7,736 bases of DNA from Hydrogenothermaceae bacterium (GTDB taxonomy: Bacteria; Aquificota; Aquificia; Aquificales; Hydrogenothermaceae), in assembly GCA_027052485.1 (NCBI GenBank), contig JALUFA010000220.1, positions 1 to 7,736 of the forward strand, read 5' to 3'. This document shows positions 1 to 6,412 of this stretch, one piece after another (the first letter of the stretch is position 1; each line of letters starts with the position of its first letter). A program made the translations under genes and the position numbers. Under the pieces are notes generated by a model, which was given only the letters and a program-made list of their open reading frames with translations, searched no databases and had not been told where the DNA came from.

Positions 1-461
1 TAGGAAACAAAGACATCCAGTTTCAGGCTCTCATTGATGCAAAGTACGTTGATAGGGTGAAAGTTGGAGATAAATTAAAGGTTCATATAGACCCACTAAA
101 CAAAGATTTTGTGGCACCTGTTGTAGAGAAAAATAGCAACGCAGACCCTGCTAACAACTCGTTTAGCATAAAAGTTGACCTTCCGGAAGAGAAAAACCTT
201 GGTGTTGGGTTCTACGGAAGGACGTGGGTACCTGTTAAAACTACAAAGAAAATACTCATTCCTCCAACAGCTATCAAAAGATGGTACGAAGTTGCAGGGG
301 TTTTCATTGTTAGAAATGACGGTCTTTTAAAGTTCACACCTGTAAAACTTGGGGAAGTTTACAACGGCATGTACGAGGTTAAATCAGGTCTAAAAGAAGG
401 GCAGATGATAGTTATTGAAGGTGTAGAAAGAGCCTGTGATGGCTGTAAAGTAAGATTATAA
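1..461 (+). CDS. RND efflux periplasmic adaptor (HlyD/AcrA-type membrane fusion protein), 3' part
   Basis: This is the 3' end of a gene that begins before the window; the open frame runs from base 3 without a start, and the GTG at 57 is just an internal Val codon. The visible ~152 residues match the C-terminal half of RND adaptors. First comes the beta-barrel domain (VGDKLKVHID, then NSFSIKVDLP, LGVGFYGRTWVPV and the family-typical ILIPPTAI). The membrane-proximal domain follows, ending in LKEGQMIVIEG. Such proteins sit in the periplasm, anchored to the inner membrane, and link an RND pump to an outer-membrane channel. The pump gene follows after 11 bases containing a GGAGG ribosome binding site (463-467), so the two are one operon. 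Oddly, the last residues are ACDGCKVRL: two Cys in a CxxC spacing where adaptors usually have a Cys-free DG(A/S)KV tail. The family call is firm; the substrate is unknown. Confidence 0.9.
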   Translation, partial: GNKDIQFQALIDAKYVDRVKVGDKLKVHIDPLNKDFVAPVVEKNSNADPANNSFSIKVDLPEEKNLGVGFYGRTWVPVKTTKKILIPPTAIKRWYEVAGVFIVRNDGLLKFTPVKLGEVYNGMYEVKSGLKEGQMIVIEGVERACDGCKVRL

Positions 462-472
462 CGGAGGACACA

Positions 473-3400
473 ATGAGTCAGGAACAAAATAGATTAAAAA
501 AGTTAGGGCTTGCTGGTAAGATAGCAAAAGCCTTTATAGATTCTCCGCTTACGCCACTTTTAGTGCTAGCATCTTTACTCCTTGGGTTGTTTGCAATCTT
601 AACAACCCCTAGGGACGAAGAACCTCAAATTGTCGTTCCAATGATTGATATAACCGTTCCATACCCAGGGGTTGAGGCAAAGGAGGTAGACAAAAAGGTA
701 ACCAAGCCTCTAGAAAAACTTATGTGGGAGATTACAGGGGTTAAGTACGTTTACTCCTATGCCAGTGATGGCTTTGGAATGGTTACAGTGAGATTTAAAG
801 TTGGAGCAGACCCTGAAGATAGTTTGGTAAAACTTTACAGTAAGTTAATGGCAAACTACTACAAAATGCCTAAAGGGGCTATGCAGCCTATAGTCCAGCT
901 AAAATCTATTGATGATGTTCCAATAATGGCAATAACTCTCTACAGTGATAAGTACTCCTCATACGAAATCAGAAGGGTTGCCGAAGTGGTAGAGGATGAG
1001 CTTAAACAGCTTAACAACATATCTGAAACCCAGATTTTAGGTTCAAAACCAAAAACGATAAATGTATGGTTTGACCCTGTCAAGCTAAACGCGTACCACA
1101 TAATGCTTCCTCAAGTTGTAAAAATGCTAGAGGCAAACAACACATCCCTACCATCGGGCTTTATCACAAAAAATGACTACAGATACAAAATAAGAACAGG
1201 AAAACTGTTTAAGTCTGTAAAGGATGTAGAAAACACTGTAATAGGCGTTTACAATGGCAAACCTATCTTCCTTAAAGATGTAGCGAAGATTTTTGAGGGA
1301 GAAGGCGAACCTACAAACTACGTCAGATTTGGATATGGAGCCGCCTCAGGGGCTGATTTAAATAAAAGGTACAATGCAGTAACAATTGCGATTGCTAAAA
1401 AAGCTGGAAGTAATGCAGTTGTCGTTGCAGATTCAATCATAGAAAAACTAAACCTCCTAAGAGGTGAAATCATACCTGATGATATAGACGTAAAAATTAC
1501 CAGAAACTACGGTGAAACGGCTACAGAAAAAGCAAACGAACTGATAGAACACTTACTTATAGCAACATTCTCGATTGTTTTACTTATCGCAGTCACCCTT
1601 GGATGGAGAGAGTCTCTCATCGTTGCTATTACTATTCCTGTAACCCTTGCAATAGCCCTATTCCTAAGTGAGATGTATGGATATTCACTAAACAGGGTTA
1701 CCCTATTTGCACTTATATTCTCCATAGGTATTCTCGTTGATAACTCAATCGTTGTCCTTGAAAACATCCACAGATGGTTTTCTATGCGTAAACTGCCGGA
1801 AAAAGAGGCGGCAATCGTTGCTACCGATGAGGTAGGAAACCCAACTATACTGGCAACATTTGCAGTAATCATTGCATTGATGCCTATGGCCTTTGTTACA
1901 GGTTTAATGGGACCATACATGAGACCAATTCCGATAAACGCATCTGTTGCAATGTTTTTCTCCATGCTGCTGGCGTTTATCCTCACCCCTTACCTTGCAG
2001 TTAGATGGCTAAAGCACGATGAAAAACGCGAATCACCAGAAGCATTAGAAAAAGAAGAAGAAAGAAGAGCAGGATTTTTAGCATGGCTTTTTGAAAGGAT
2101 TTATCTACCACTGTTTAGAAGTAGACTAAAAAGATGGGCTTTTCTAGGTTTCCTAGGGCTTTTACTGGCTGGCTCTATCTGGCTACTTGTGGATAGAAAA
2201 GTACTAGTAAAAATGCTCCCGTATGACAATAAAAGTGAGCTCTTTGTAGTCCTTGATATGCCAGAATATGCAACACTAGAAGATACATATAAGGCAACAA
2301 AAGACATAGCAGACTACATTAAAGGGGTAAACGAAGTTGATAACTACGTTATGTACGTAGGAGTTCCGGCACCATTTGACTTTAATGGACTTGTAAGACA
2401 CTACTACTTGAGAAAAGCGCCGTACTACTCAATGATTAAGATAAACCTCGTAAACAAATACAAGAGAAAAGCCCAGTCCCACGAGATAGCAGAAAGAATA
2501 AGACCAAAAGTAGAAGAAATAGCAAAGAAACACCATGCCAAGTATGTAGCAGTAGTAGAGCCTCCACCGGGACCACCGGTACTGTCTCCGATAGTTGCGG
2601 AGGTTTATGGTCCAAACTATGAAGAACAGCTAAAAATCGCACAAAAGATAAAACACCTCTTTGAAAGCACGCCGGGGCTTATTGACATAGGTATCTACAC
2701 AAACTACCCACAGGTACAGTACGTACTTAAGGTAAAACAAGACCAGATAGAAAAGCTTGGGATGACAAAGGATATGCTTGTCAAAACTGTACGGGTTGCC
2801 CTTTCTGGATACAACGTAGGTCTTATTTATAACGGTAATGATATTGAACCCCCTAGAATAGTAGTTTCCCTAGACCCTAAGTACAAAAACAATCTAGAAA
2901 ACTTTTTAGCAATGAAGATACCAACACCAAAAGGAGGTGTACCTCTATCTTCACTTGTTGAAGTTGAAAAAGGAACAACCCAACACGATATCTACAGAAA
3001 GAACCTTCAACCTGTTGTTTACGTAGTTGCAAATGTAAGCGATAAAGTGGGTAGCCCTGTTTATCCAATTATTGACTTAACAGACGATATAGAAAAAATC
3101 CAAACTCCAGATGGAAAAGGTATAGAGGTTCTATTCACTCACCAACCTGAGTTTACCGACAGATATTACGTGAAATGGGATGGCGAATGGCAGGTAACTT
3201 ACGAAACGTTTAGAGACATGGGAATAGCTTTTGCCGTAGCAATAGTAGCCTTATATATCCTTCTTGTTGGATGGTTCGGCTCATTTAAAATGCCAGCTGT
3301 TATCATGTCTCCAATCCTATTTACCCTTGTTGGTATAATACCCGGGCACTGGCTACTGCACGCATTCTTTACGGCAACCTCAATGATAGGTTTCATTGCC

Positions 3401-3757
3401 CTTGCAGGTATTATCCTAAGAAACTCCATTCTCCTAGTTCAGTTTGCAGAAGATAAACTTAGAGAAGGTTACCCTGTTGAAGAGGCACTACTAGAAGCTG
3501 GAATAGTTAGAACAAGACCTATCCTTCTAACAGCTGCAGCTATCGTTGTTGGTGCTTTCGTTATCATCTTTGACCCAATATTTAATGGTCTTGCAATATC
3601 ACTAATCTTTGGTACCGTCGCATCTACACTTATAACCCTTGTTGTGGTACCACTCCTGTACTACATGATAGAAAGAAAAAGAGCTCAAACCTTATGTGTA
3701 CCTCCAGCAGTACCTATAACAGATAAACCAAAGGAAGATAAAAAAGAGAACAAATAA
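473..3757 (+). CDS. RND-family proton-driven efflux pump, inner-membrane subunit (AcrB/CzcA superfamily)
   Basis: A 1094-residue RND permease, near the family's usual 1020-1100. It should export a substrate through a tripartite complex with the adaptor just upstream. TM1 lies near residues 27-45, followed by the porter segment with PYPGVEAKEVDKKVTKPLE near 63-81. TMs 2-6 fall at about 359-512, a charged cytoplasmic linker at 514-535, TM7 near 555-573, the second porter/docking half to about 925, and TMs 8-12 to about 1068. A charged cytoplasmic tail follows. By eye against AcrB the proton-relay positions are D407=D423, D408=N424 (LVDNSIVVLEN), K940=R983 (ILRNSILLVQF), R971=R1013 and T978=T1020. 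One relay Asp is thus Asn and the Lys is Arg. Neither classical AcrB nor metal-specific CusA/CzcA is a close match in these motifs, so drug, lipid or metal substrate cannot be assigned. The start ATG has GGAGG 5 bases upstream. The gene ends with tandem stops TAA-TAG and a terminator. Confidence 0.95.
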   Translation: MSQEQNRLKKLGLAGKIAKAFIDSPLTPLLVLASLLLGLFAILTTPRDEEPQIVVPMIDITVPYPGVEAKEVDKKVTKPLEKLMWEITGVKYVYSYASDGFGMVTVRFKVGADPEDSLVKLYSKLMANYYKMPKGAMQPIVQLKSIDDVPIMAITLYSDKYSSYEIRRVAEVVEDELKQLNNISETQILGSKPKTINVWFDPVKLNAYHIMLPQVVKMLEANNTSLPSGFITKNDYRYKIRTGKLFKSVKDVENTVIGVYNGKPIFLKDVAKIFEGEGEPTNYVRFGYGAASGADLNKRYNAVTIAIAKKAGSNAVVVADSIIEKLNLLRGEIIPDDIDVKITRNYGETATEKANELIEHLLIATFSIVLLIAVTLGWRESLIVAITIPVTLAIALFLSEMYGYSLNRVTLFALIFSIGILVDNSIVVLENIHRWFSMRKLPEKEAAIVATDEVGNPTILATFAVIIALMPMAFVTGLMGPYMRPIPINASVAMFFSMLLAFILTPYLAVRWLKHDEKRESPEALEKEEERRAGFLAWLFERIYLPLFRSRLKRWAFLGFLGLLLAGSIWLLVDRKVLVKMLPYDNKSELFVVLDMPEYATLEDTYKATKDIADYIKGVNEVDNYVMYVGVPAPFDFNGLVRHYYLRKAPYYSMIKINLVNKYKRKAQSHEIAERIRPKVEEIAKKHHAKYVAVVEPPPGPPVLSPIVAEVYGPNYEEQLKIAQKIKHLFESTPGLIDIGIYTNYPQVQYVLKVKQDQIEKLGMTKDMLVKTVRVALSGYNVGLIYNGNDIEPPRIVVSLDPKYKNNLENFLAMKIPTPKGGVPLSSLVEVEKGTTQHDIYRKNLQPVVYVVANVSDKVGSPVYPIIDLTDDIEKIQTPDGKGIEVLFTHQPEFTDRYYVKWDGEWQVTYETFRDMGIAFAVAIVALYILLVGWFGSFKMPAVIMSPILFTLVGIIPGHWLLHAFFTATSMIGFIALAGIILRNSILLVQFAEDKLREGYPVEEALLEAGIVRTRPILLTAAAIVVGAFVIIFDPIFNGLAISLIFGTVASTLITLVVVPLLYYMIERKRAQTLCVPPAVPITDKPKEDKKENK

Positions 3758-3759
3758 TA

Positions 3760-3786
3760 GGGAGGTTTTCCTCCCGTTTTTCTTTT
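3760..3786 (+). terminator. Intrinsic terminator of the RND operon
   Basis: A perfect 6-bp GC-rich stem, GGGAGG (3760-3765) and CCTCCC (3770-3775) around a TTTT loop, is followed by GTTTTTCTTTT. It starts 3 bases after the pump's TAA stop and overlaps the last base of the tandem TAG. It closes the adaptor-pump operon and implies that the downstream DedA gene has its own promoter or relies on read-through. Confidence 0.85.
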
Positions 3787-3810
3787 AAAATATTTACCTA
3801 AACCCTATCA

Positions 3811-3815
3811 GGGAG
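3811..3815 (+). promoter_or_regulatory. Ribosome binding site that points to an AUA start for the DedA gene
   Basis: GGGAG at 3811-3815 lies 7 bases before ATA at 3823, which is ideal Shine-Dalgarno spacing. There is no ATG anywhere between the RND stop and base 3906, and no in-frame GTG or TTG between the upstream in-frame stop (3799-3801) and 3907. The site therefore supports translation starting at the ATA codon. A sequencing error or mutation of ATG to ATA would look the same. Confidence 0.55.
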
Positions 3816-3822
3816 AGAAAAA

Positions 3823-4404
3823 ATAGAACACTTAGAAGCCTTTCTAAAAGAGTACGGTTACATTGCAGTTTTCATCGGTACATTTTTAGAAGGAGAAATC
3901 TTTGTCTTGATAACGGGATTTTTTATAAAGCTTGGATATTTAAAAGCTTTTCCATCTTTTATATTTGCCACACTCGGAGCTTTAGTTCACGAACTTATAT
4001 ACTTTTTTTTAGGGCGATGGAAAGGAAGAGAGCTTCTATTAAAAAACAGAATAACAAGACGTAAGTACCGTTTTGCAAAAAAACTTTTAAACAAATACGG
4101 TGTTTACTCCATATTTATCATTAGATTTTTATACGGAATGAGACTTGTACCAATGGTACTAATGGGCGCAACAGGTTTCAGCTTTAAAAAATTTATCTTT
4201 TTCAATGTTCTTTCAATAGTAATATGGATGAGCGTTTACCTTTATGTTGGATACGTTTTTGGAAAACTGGCAGAGGTTCTATTTGGAAAGGCAAAAGAGT
4301 ACTACTTTATATTCGTTGGAGTACTCTTTGTTATTTTAACCGTTGGCTTAATTATTTACAAACTCTATGAAAAAAGAAAAGAGAAAGAACTACTTAACAA
4401 CTAA
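3823..4404 (+). CDS. DedA-family inner-membrane protein (VTT/SNARE-associated domain), probable AUA start
   Basis: About 193 residues from the proposed ATA start, the usual DedA size (~200). DedA proteins are inner-membrane proteins; recently studied members recycle undecaprenyl phosphate across the membrane or support membrane energetics. Visible signatures, numbered from the ATA: an N-terminal amphipathic stretch and re-entrant segment with FLEGE (21-25), then ITGFF; FFLGRWKGRELL near 61-72; and the hallmark IIRFLYGMRLVP with R101 and R107 six apart, as in the essential Arg pair of E. coli YqjA. ATGFSFKKF and several membrane helices follow, then a Lys/Glu-rich tail. The only conventional start, TTG at 3907, would remove the conserved N-terminal 28 residues including FLEGE, so the upstream ATA is preferred. 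Family call firm, start uncertain. The 3' end overlaps the convergent usp gene by 15 bases. Confidence 0.85.
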   Translation: MEHLEAFLKEYGYIAVFIGTFLEGEIFVLITGFFIKLGYLKAFPSFIFATLGALVHELIYFFLGRWKGRELLLKNRITRRKYRFAKKLLNKYGVYSIFIIRFLYGMRLVPMVLMGATGFSFKKFIFFNVLSIVIWMSVYLYVGYVFGKLAEVLFGKAKEYYFIFVGVLFVILTVGLIIYKLYEKRKEKELLNN

Positions 4405-4824
4405 AACAGACTGATTAGCATACTTTACAAGGGTACTTGCAGTACTTCCTAAAAGTAATTTTTTCAAACCACCTTTTCCTCTGTGTCCTACAGTGATAAG
4501 GTCAGCACCTACCTCATCTGCATACTCCATTATCTCTTCGGCAGGGTCTCCTTCAAGGATTGCCGTTTTCACCTCTAAACCATGTTCCTTTGCGTACTCA
4601 ATAACTTCTTTAAGTAGCTGCTGTTCTTTTGATAGTTCTTCTTTCTCATACTCTTCTATCTCTTCAGGAGGTATAAAGTCTATAGCTGCAAACTCTGGAG
4701 GTTTTACAACTGAAACTGCATAGAGCTCAGCTCCTAACTTCTTTGCGAGCTCTACAGCCTTTTTTAATGCCTTCTTACTGGACTCTGAACCATCATATCC
4801 AAGAACTATTTTAGAAAATGCCAA
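4390..4824 (-). CDS. Universal stress protein, UspA family (ATP-binding type)
   Basis: A single-domain 144-residue cytoplasmic Usp (family length 140-160). The N-terminal strand KIVLGYDGSESS places the conserved Asp at D11. The C-terminal nucleotide-binding signature G-x2-G-x9-G-(S/T) is complete: G113, G116, G126 and S127, within TVGHRGKGG and LLLGSTAS. This predicts an ATP-binding Usp, a class that dimerises and aids survival under stress; its partner is unknown. The start is TTG (4822-4824), chosen because a full AAGGAGG lies 6 bases upstream and MAFSKIVLGYDGS begins at the usual family position. It follows rpiB by 11 bases, so it is probably co-transcribed. The end overlaps the convergent DedA gene. 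No stem-loop terminator is visible past the stop, only a T-rich run on this strand inside the DedA gene. Confidence 0.93.
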   Translation of the reverse strand: MAFSKIVLGYDGSESSKKALKKAVELAKKLGAELYAVSVVKPPEFAAIDFIPPEEIEEYEKEELSKEQQLLKEVIEYAKEHGLEVKTAILEGDPAEEIMEYADEVGADLITVGHRGKGGLKKLLLGSTASTLVKYANQSVLVVK

Positions 4825-4830
4825 TTTTCT

Positions 4831-4837
4831 CCTCCTT
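4831..4837 (-). promoter_or_regulatory. Strong Shine-Dalgarno site setting the TTG start of usp
   Basis: Read on the - strand this is AAGGAGG, 6 bases before TTG at 4824. Its first two bases overlap the TAA stop of rpiB (4836-4838), which suggests coupled translation of the two genes. Confidence 0.8.
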
Positions 4838-5282
4838 ACAGTTTTAATTCCTCTATCTTTTCAATCAGGTGTACCCTTCTCTCGTGTCTTCCACCTTCAA
4901 ACTCTGTAGATAAAAATGTATCTACAATGCTAAGGGCTAGGTCGGTACCTAAAACCCTTGCACCCAACGCTAAAACATTCGCATCGTTGTGTCTTCTTGC
5001 CATTCTAGCCATATACTCGTTGGTACATAGAGCTGCTCTTATGCCTTTTACTTTATTTGCCGAGATTGATATTCCTATTCCTGTTCCACAGATAACTATT
5101 CCAAAATCAGCCTCTCTTTTTTGTACCGTTTCTGCCACTTTTTCTCCAAAAACGGGATAATCAACACTTTCTTTAGTATGGGTACCTACATCGATAATAT
5201 CTATGTCTTTTTCCTGTAAGTGATTTTTTATTATCTCTTTTAAATCAAAACCTGCGTGGTCACTGCCTATAGCTATCTTCAT
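4836..5282 (-). CDS. rpiB: Ribose-5-phosphate isomerase B
   Basis: A 148-residue RpiB/LacAB-fold enzyme, full length for the family (~150). It interconverts ribulose 5-phosphate and ribose 5-phosphate in the non-oxidative pentose phosphate pathway, in the cytoplasm. Visible catalytic features: the N-terminal IGSDHAG with D8 and H9; ICGTGIGISISANK with the catalytic Cys65 and T67; RRHNDANVLALGAR with H98, N99 and R109; and the phosphate-binding C-terminal FEGGRHERRV with R132 and R136. These line up one residue off the E. coli RpiB numbering (C66, T68, H99, N100), so the enzyme should be active. The ATG start has GGAG 8 bases upstream. The gene sits 35 bases after the carboxypeptidase gene and 11 before usp, all on the same strand. 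A perfect -10 box in the upstream gap suggests its own promoter as well. Confidence 0.97.
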   Translation of the reverse strand: MKIAIGSDHAGFDLKEIIKNHLQEKDIDIIDVGTHTKESVDYPVFGEKVAETVQKREADFGIVICGTGIGISISANKVKGIRAALCTNEYMARMARRHNDANVLALGARVLGTDLALSIVDTFLSTEFEGGRHERRVHLIEKIEELKL

Positions 5283-5316
5283 TAATGTTTCTCCATCATA
5301 GGTTTAAGGTAAATCA

Positions 5317-5343
5317 ATTATATAACCTTTACCCTAAAATCAA
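5317..5343 (-). promoter_or_regulatory. Possible promoter for rpiB-usp
   Basis: On the - strand a perfect TATAAT (5322-5317) follows TTGATT (5343-5338) with a 15-base spacer, slightly short. Predicted transcription would start near 5310, giving a leader of about 27 bases before the rpiB ATG. The -10 overlaps the stop codon of the carboxypeptidase gene (5320-5318). No terminator is visible in the 35-base gap, so rpiB-usp could be read both from here and from further upstream. Confidence 0.4.
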
Positions 5344-6412
5344 AAACTCTACTGTTATCAATCTGGGTGTGAAACGTTAGCATGTGTTTTATCTTGAGTT
5401 TGTTGAGGTTAAGATTTATATCATCAGGAACTACAAAACTTCCACGGGTACCGTTAACATCAAGGATTTTTACATGACTGCCTCTAGGAACTTTAAACAC
5501 TTTCCAGTTTGCTACTCTTTCCAATCTATCATTAACAGAAAGTTTTACGGTTGTAGGCTTTGGGTGCAGGTATGTATTTATTTCATCTATAAGATAGTCA
5601 AGAGAGGGTTTTATCTTTACAGAGTAGATTTCAAAAATGTGTTTTAGCATAGTTAAATGGGTTTTCACTTTATCCTTTGTTGTTGGCAGTTGCTTTGAAG
5701 CTTCAAAACAAAACGCAGGGATGTTATGGGTTAAGCACCATCCAGTAAGAGCTTTTCGCTGTTCCAAGTGCCTATCAGATGTAAAAGTCTGGGTGTTGTA
5801 AACGTCAAGTTTCCATTTGGGATTTTTTATCTCTTTGTTTGCCTCATTTACAACATAGGATGCTATGTTGTATAGCGGAAAGTTTTTATACCGGCTTTCA
5901 TCTATTACTACACATTGCCCCCAGTGATGCTTGTTCAATCTATTAAAACCAAAACCATCGTGGAGTGAGACAACAACGTCTGGTCTAAGCTCAAGGATGA
6001 GCTGCTTTAACTGCTCCACATATGGGTAATCTGGGTCTTTTTTCGGTATATACTTAAACTTTCGGTTCATATCACCGTTATAGCCCCGCTGATTTGCAAG
6101 TATTGAAGTAAAGTTTGAGCGGGGAACTACTATTAACGTTCCTTTTTCTATCTCTACATCTACCAGCATATCAGCAGCTTTATATGCTCCTATCTCGTTT
6201 CCATGTATCCCACCTACCACAAGAACAGTACTACCTTTTGACCTTCCTCGTTTTATATAGTACTCAAATGGTTTTGGTAGTAGCTCAATTTTTACTGAGC
6301 TTTCCCTTGCAAAAGCGGAGTCTGTAGCAACCAATGGCAGTAAAACAGCTGATTTTATAAAATTTCTTCTGCTAAAGCCTTTTACAGATTTTCTTCCGCT
6401 AAAATCTTCCAT
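5318..6412 (-). CDS. Tat-exported M14/M99-type zinc carboxypeptidase, Csd4/Pgp1-like (probable peptidoglycan peptide trimming)
   Basis: A 364-residue secreted metallopeptidase. The N-terminus carries a textbook twin-arginine signal: SRRNFIK (residues 14-20), a hydrophobic stretch and AFA (33-35) as likely cleavage site, so it probably folds in the cytoplasm before export. The carboxypeptidase core has GGIHGNEIG (zinc ligands H70 and E73), GDMNRKF (N116, R117, substrate contacts), SLHDGFGF (third ligand H151) and AFCFEAS (probable catalytic E237). DMNRKF, HDGxGF and WGQC recall Helicobacter Csd4 and Campylobacter Pgp1, which trim tripeptide stems in peptidoglycan and shape helical cells. Here the first ligand is the standard His, not the Gln I recall for Csd4. 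A C-terminal beta-rich segment (about 270-364) follows; the protein is shorter than Csd4 (~440). The start overlaps the upstream transpeptidase-like gene by 31 bases, with AAGGA 5 bases before the ATG. An AstE/AspA-like deacylase is a less likely alternative. Confidence 0.82.
   Translation of the reverse strand: MEDFSGRKSVKGFSRRNFIKSAVLLPLVATDSAFARESSVKIELLPKPFEYYIKRGRSKGSTVLVVGGIHGNEIGAYKAADMLVDVEIEKGTLIVVPRSNFTSILANQRGYNGDMNRKFKYIPKKDPDYPYVEQLKQLILELRPDVVVSLHDGFGFNRLNKHHWGQCVVIDESRYKNFPLYNIASYVVNEANKEIKNPKWKLDVYNTQTFTSDRHLEQRKALTGWCLTHNIPAFCFEASKQLPTTKDKVKTHLTMLKHIFEIYSVKIKPSLDYLIDEINTYLHPKPTTVKLSVNDRLERVANWKVFKVPRGSHVKILDVNGTRGSFVVPDDINLNLNKLKIKHMLTFHTQIDNSRVFDFRVKVI

Noticed and set aside
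1507..3429. Several antisense open frames of 60-160 codons inside the RND pump gene
   Set aside because: They mirror the codon pattern of a clearly real gene, have no homology-like motifs and no ribosome binding sites of note.
3786..3791. TAAAAT as a -10 box for the DedA gene
   Set aside because: No matching -35; the position would fall in the terminator stem of the RND operon. Too weak to list as a promoter.
3907..4404. TTG 3907 as the DedA start
   Set aside because: It has an AGGAG 11 bases upstream, but that sequence encodes the conserved LEGE motif, and starting there would delete the DedA N-terminal region. Kept only as an alternative.
4433..4445. GTACT-TGC-AGTAC hairpin near the end of usp
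   Set aside because: A short A/T-containing stem inside the coding sequence, without a following T run in either direction; not a credible terminator.
227..5452. Six GGTACC palindromes (227, 3611, 3646, 4944, 5181, 5447), more than chance for this base composition
   Set aside because: They fall in unrelated codons of five genes, with no regular spacing; codon preference (GTA, TAC, ACC) is enough to explain them. A genome-wide count would be needed to claim a motif.
4493..6327. + strand open frames opposite usp, rpiB and the carboxypeptidase
   Set aside because: Each is an antisense shadow of a well-supported - strand gene; compositions (such as Ser-rich) are artefacts of the complement.
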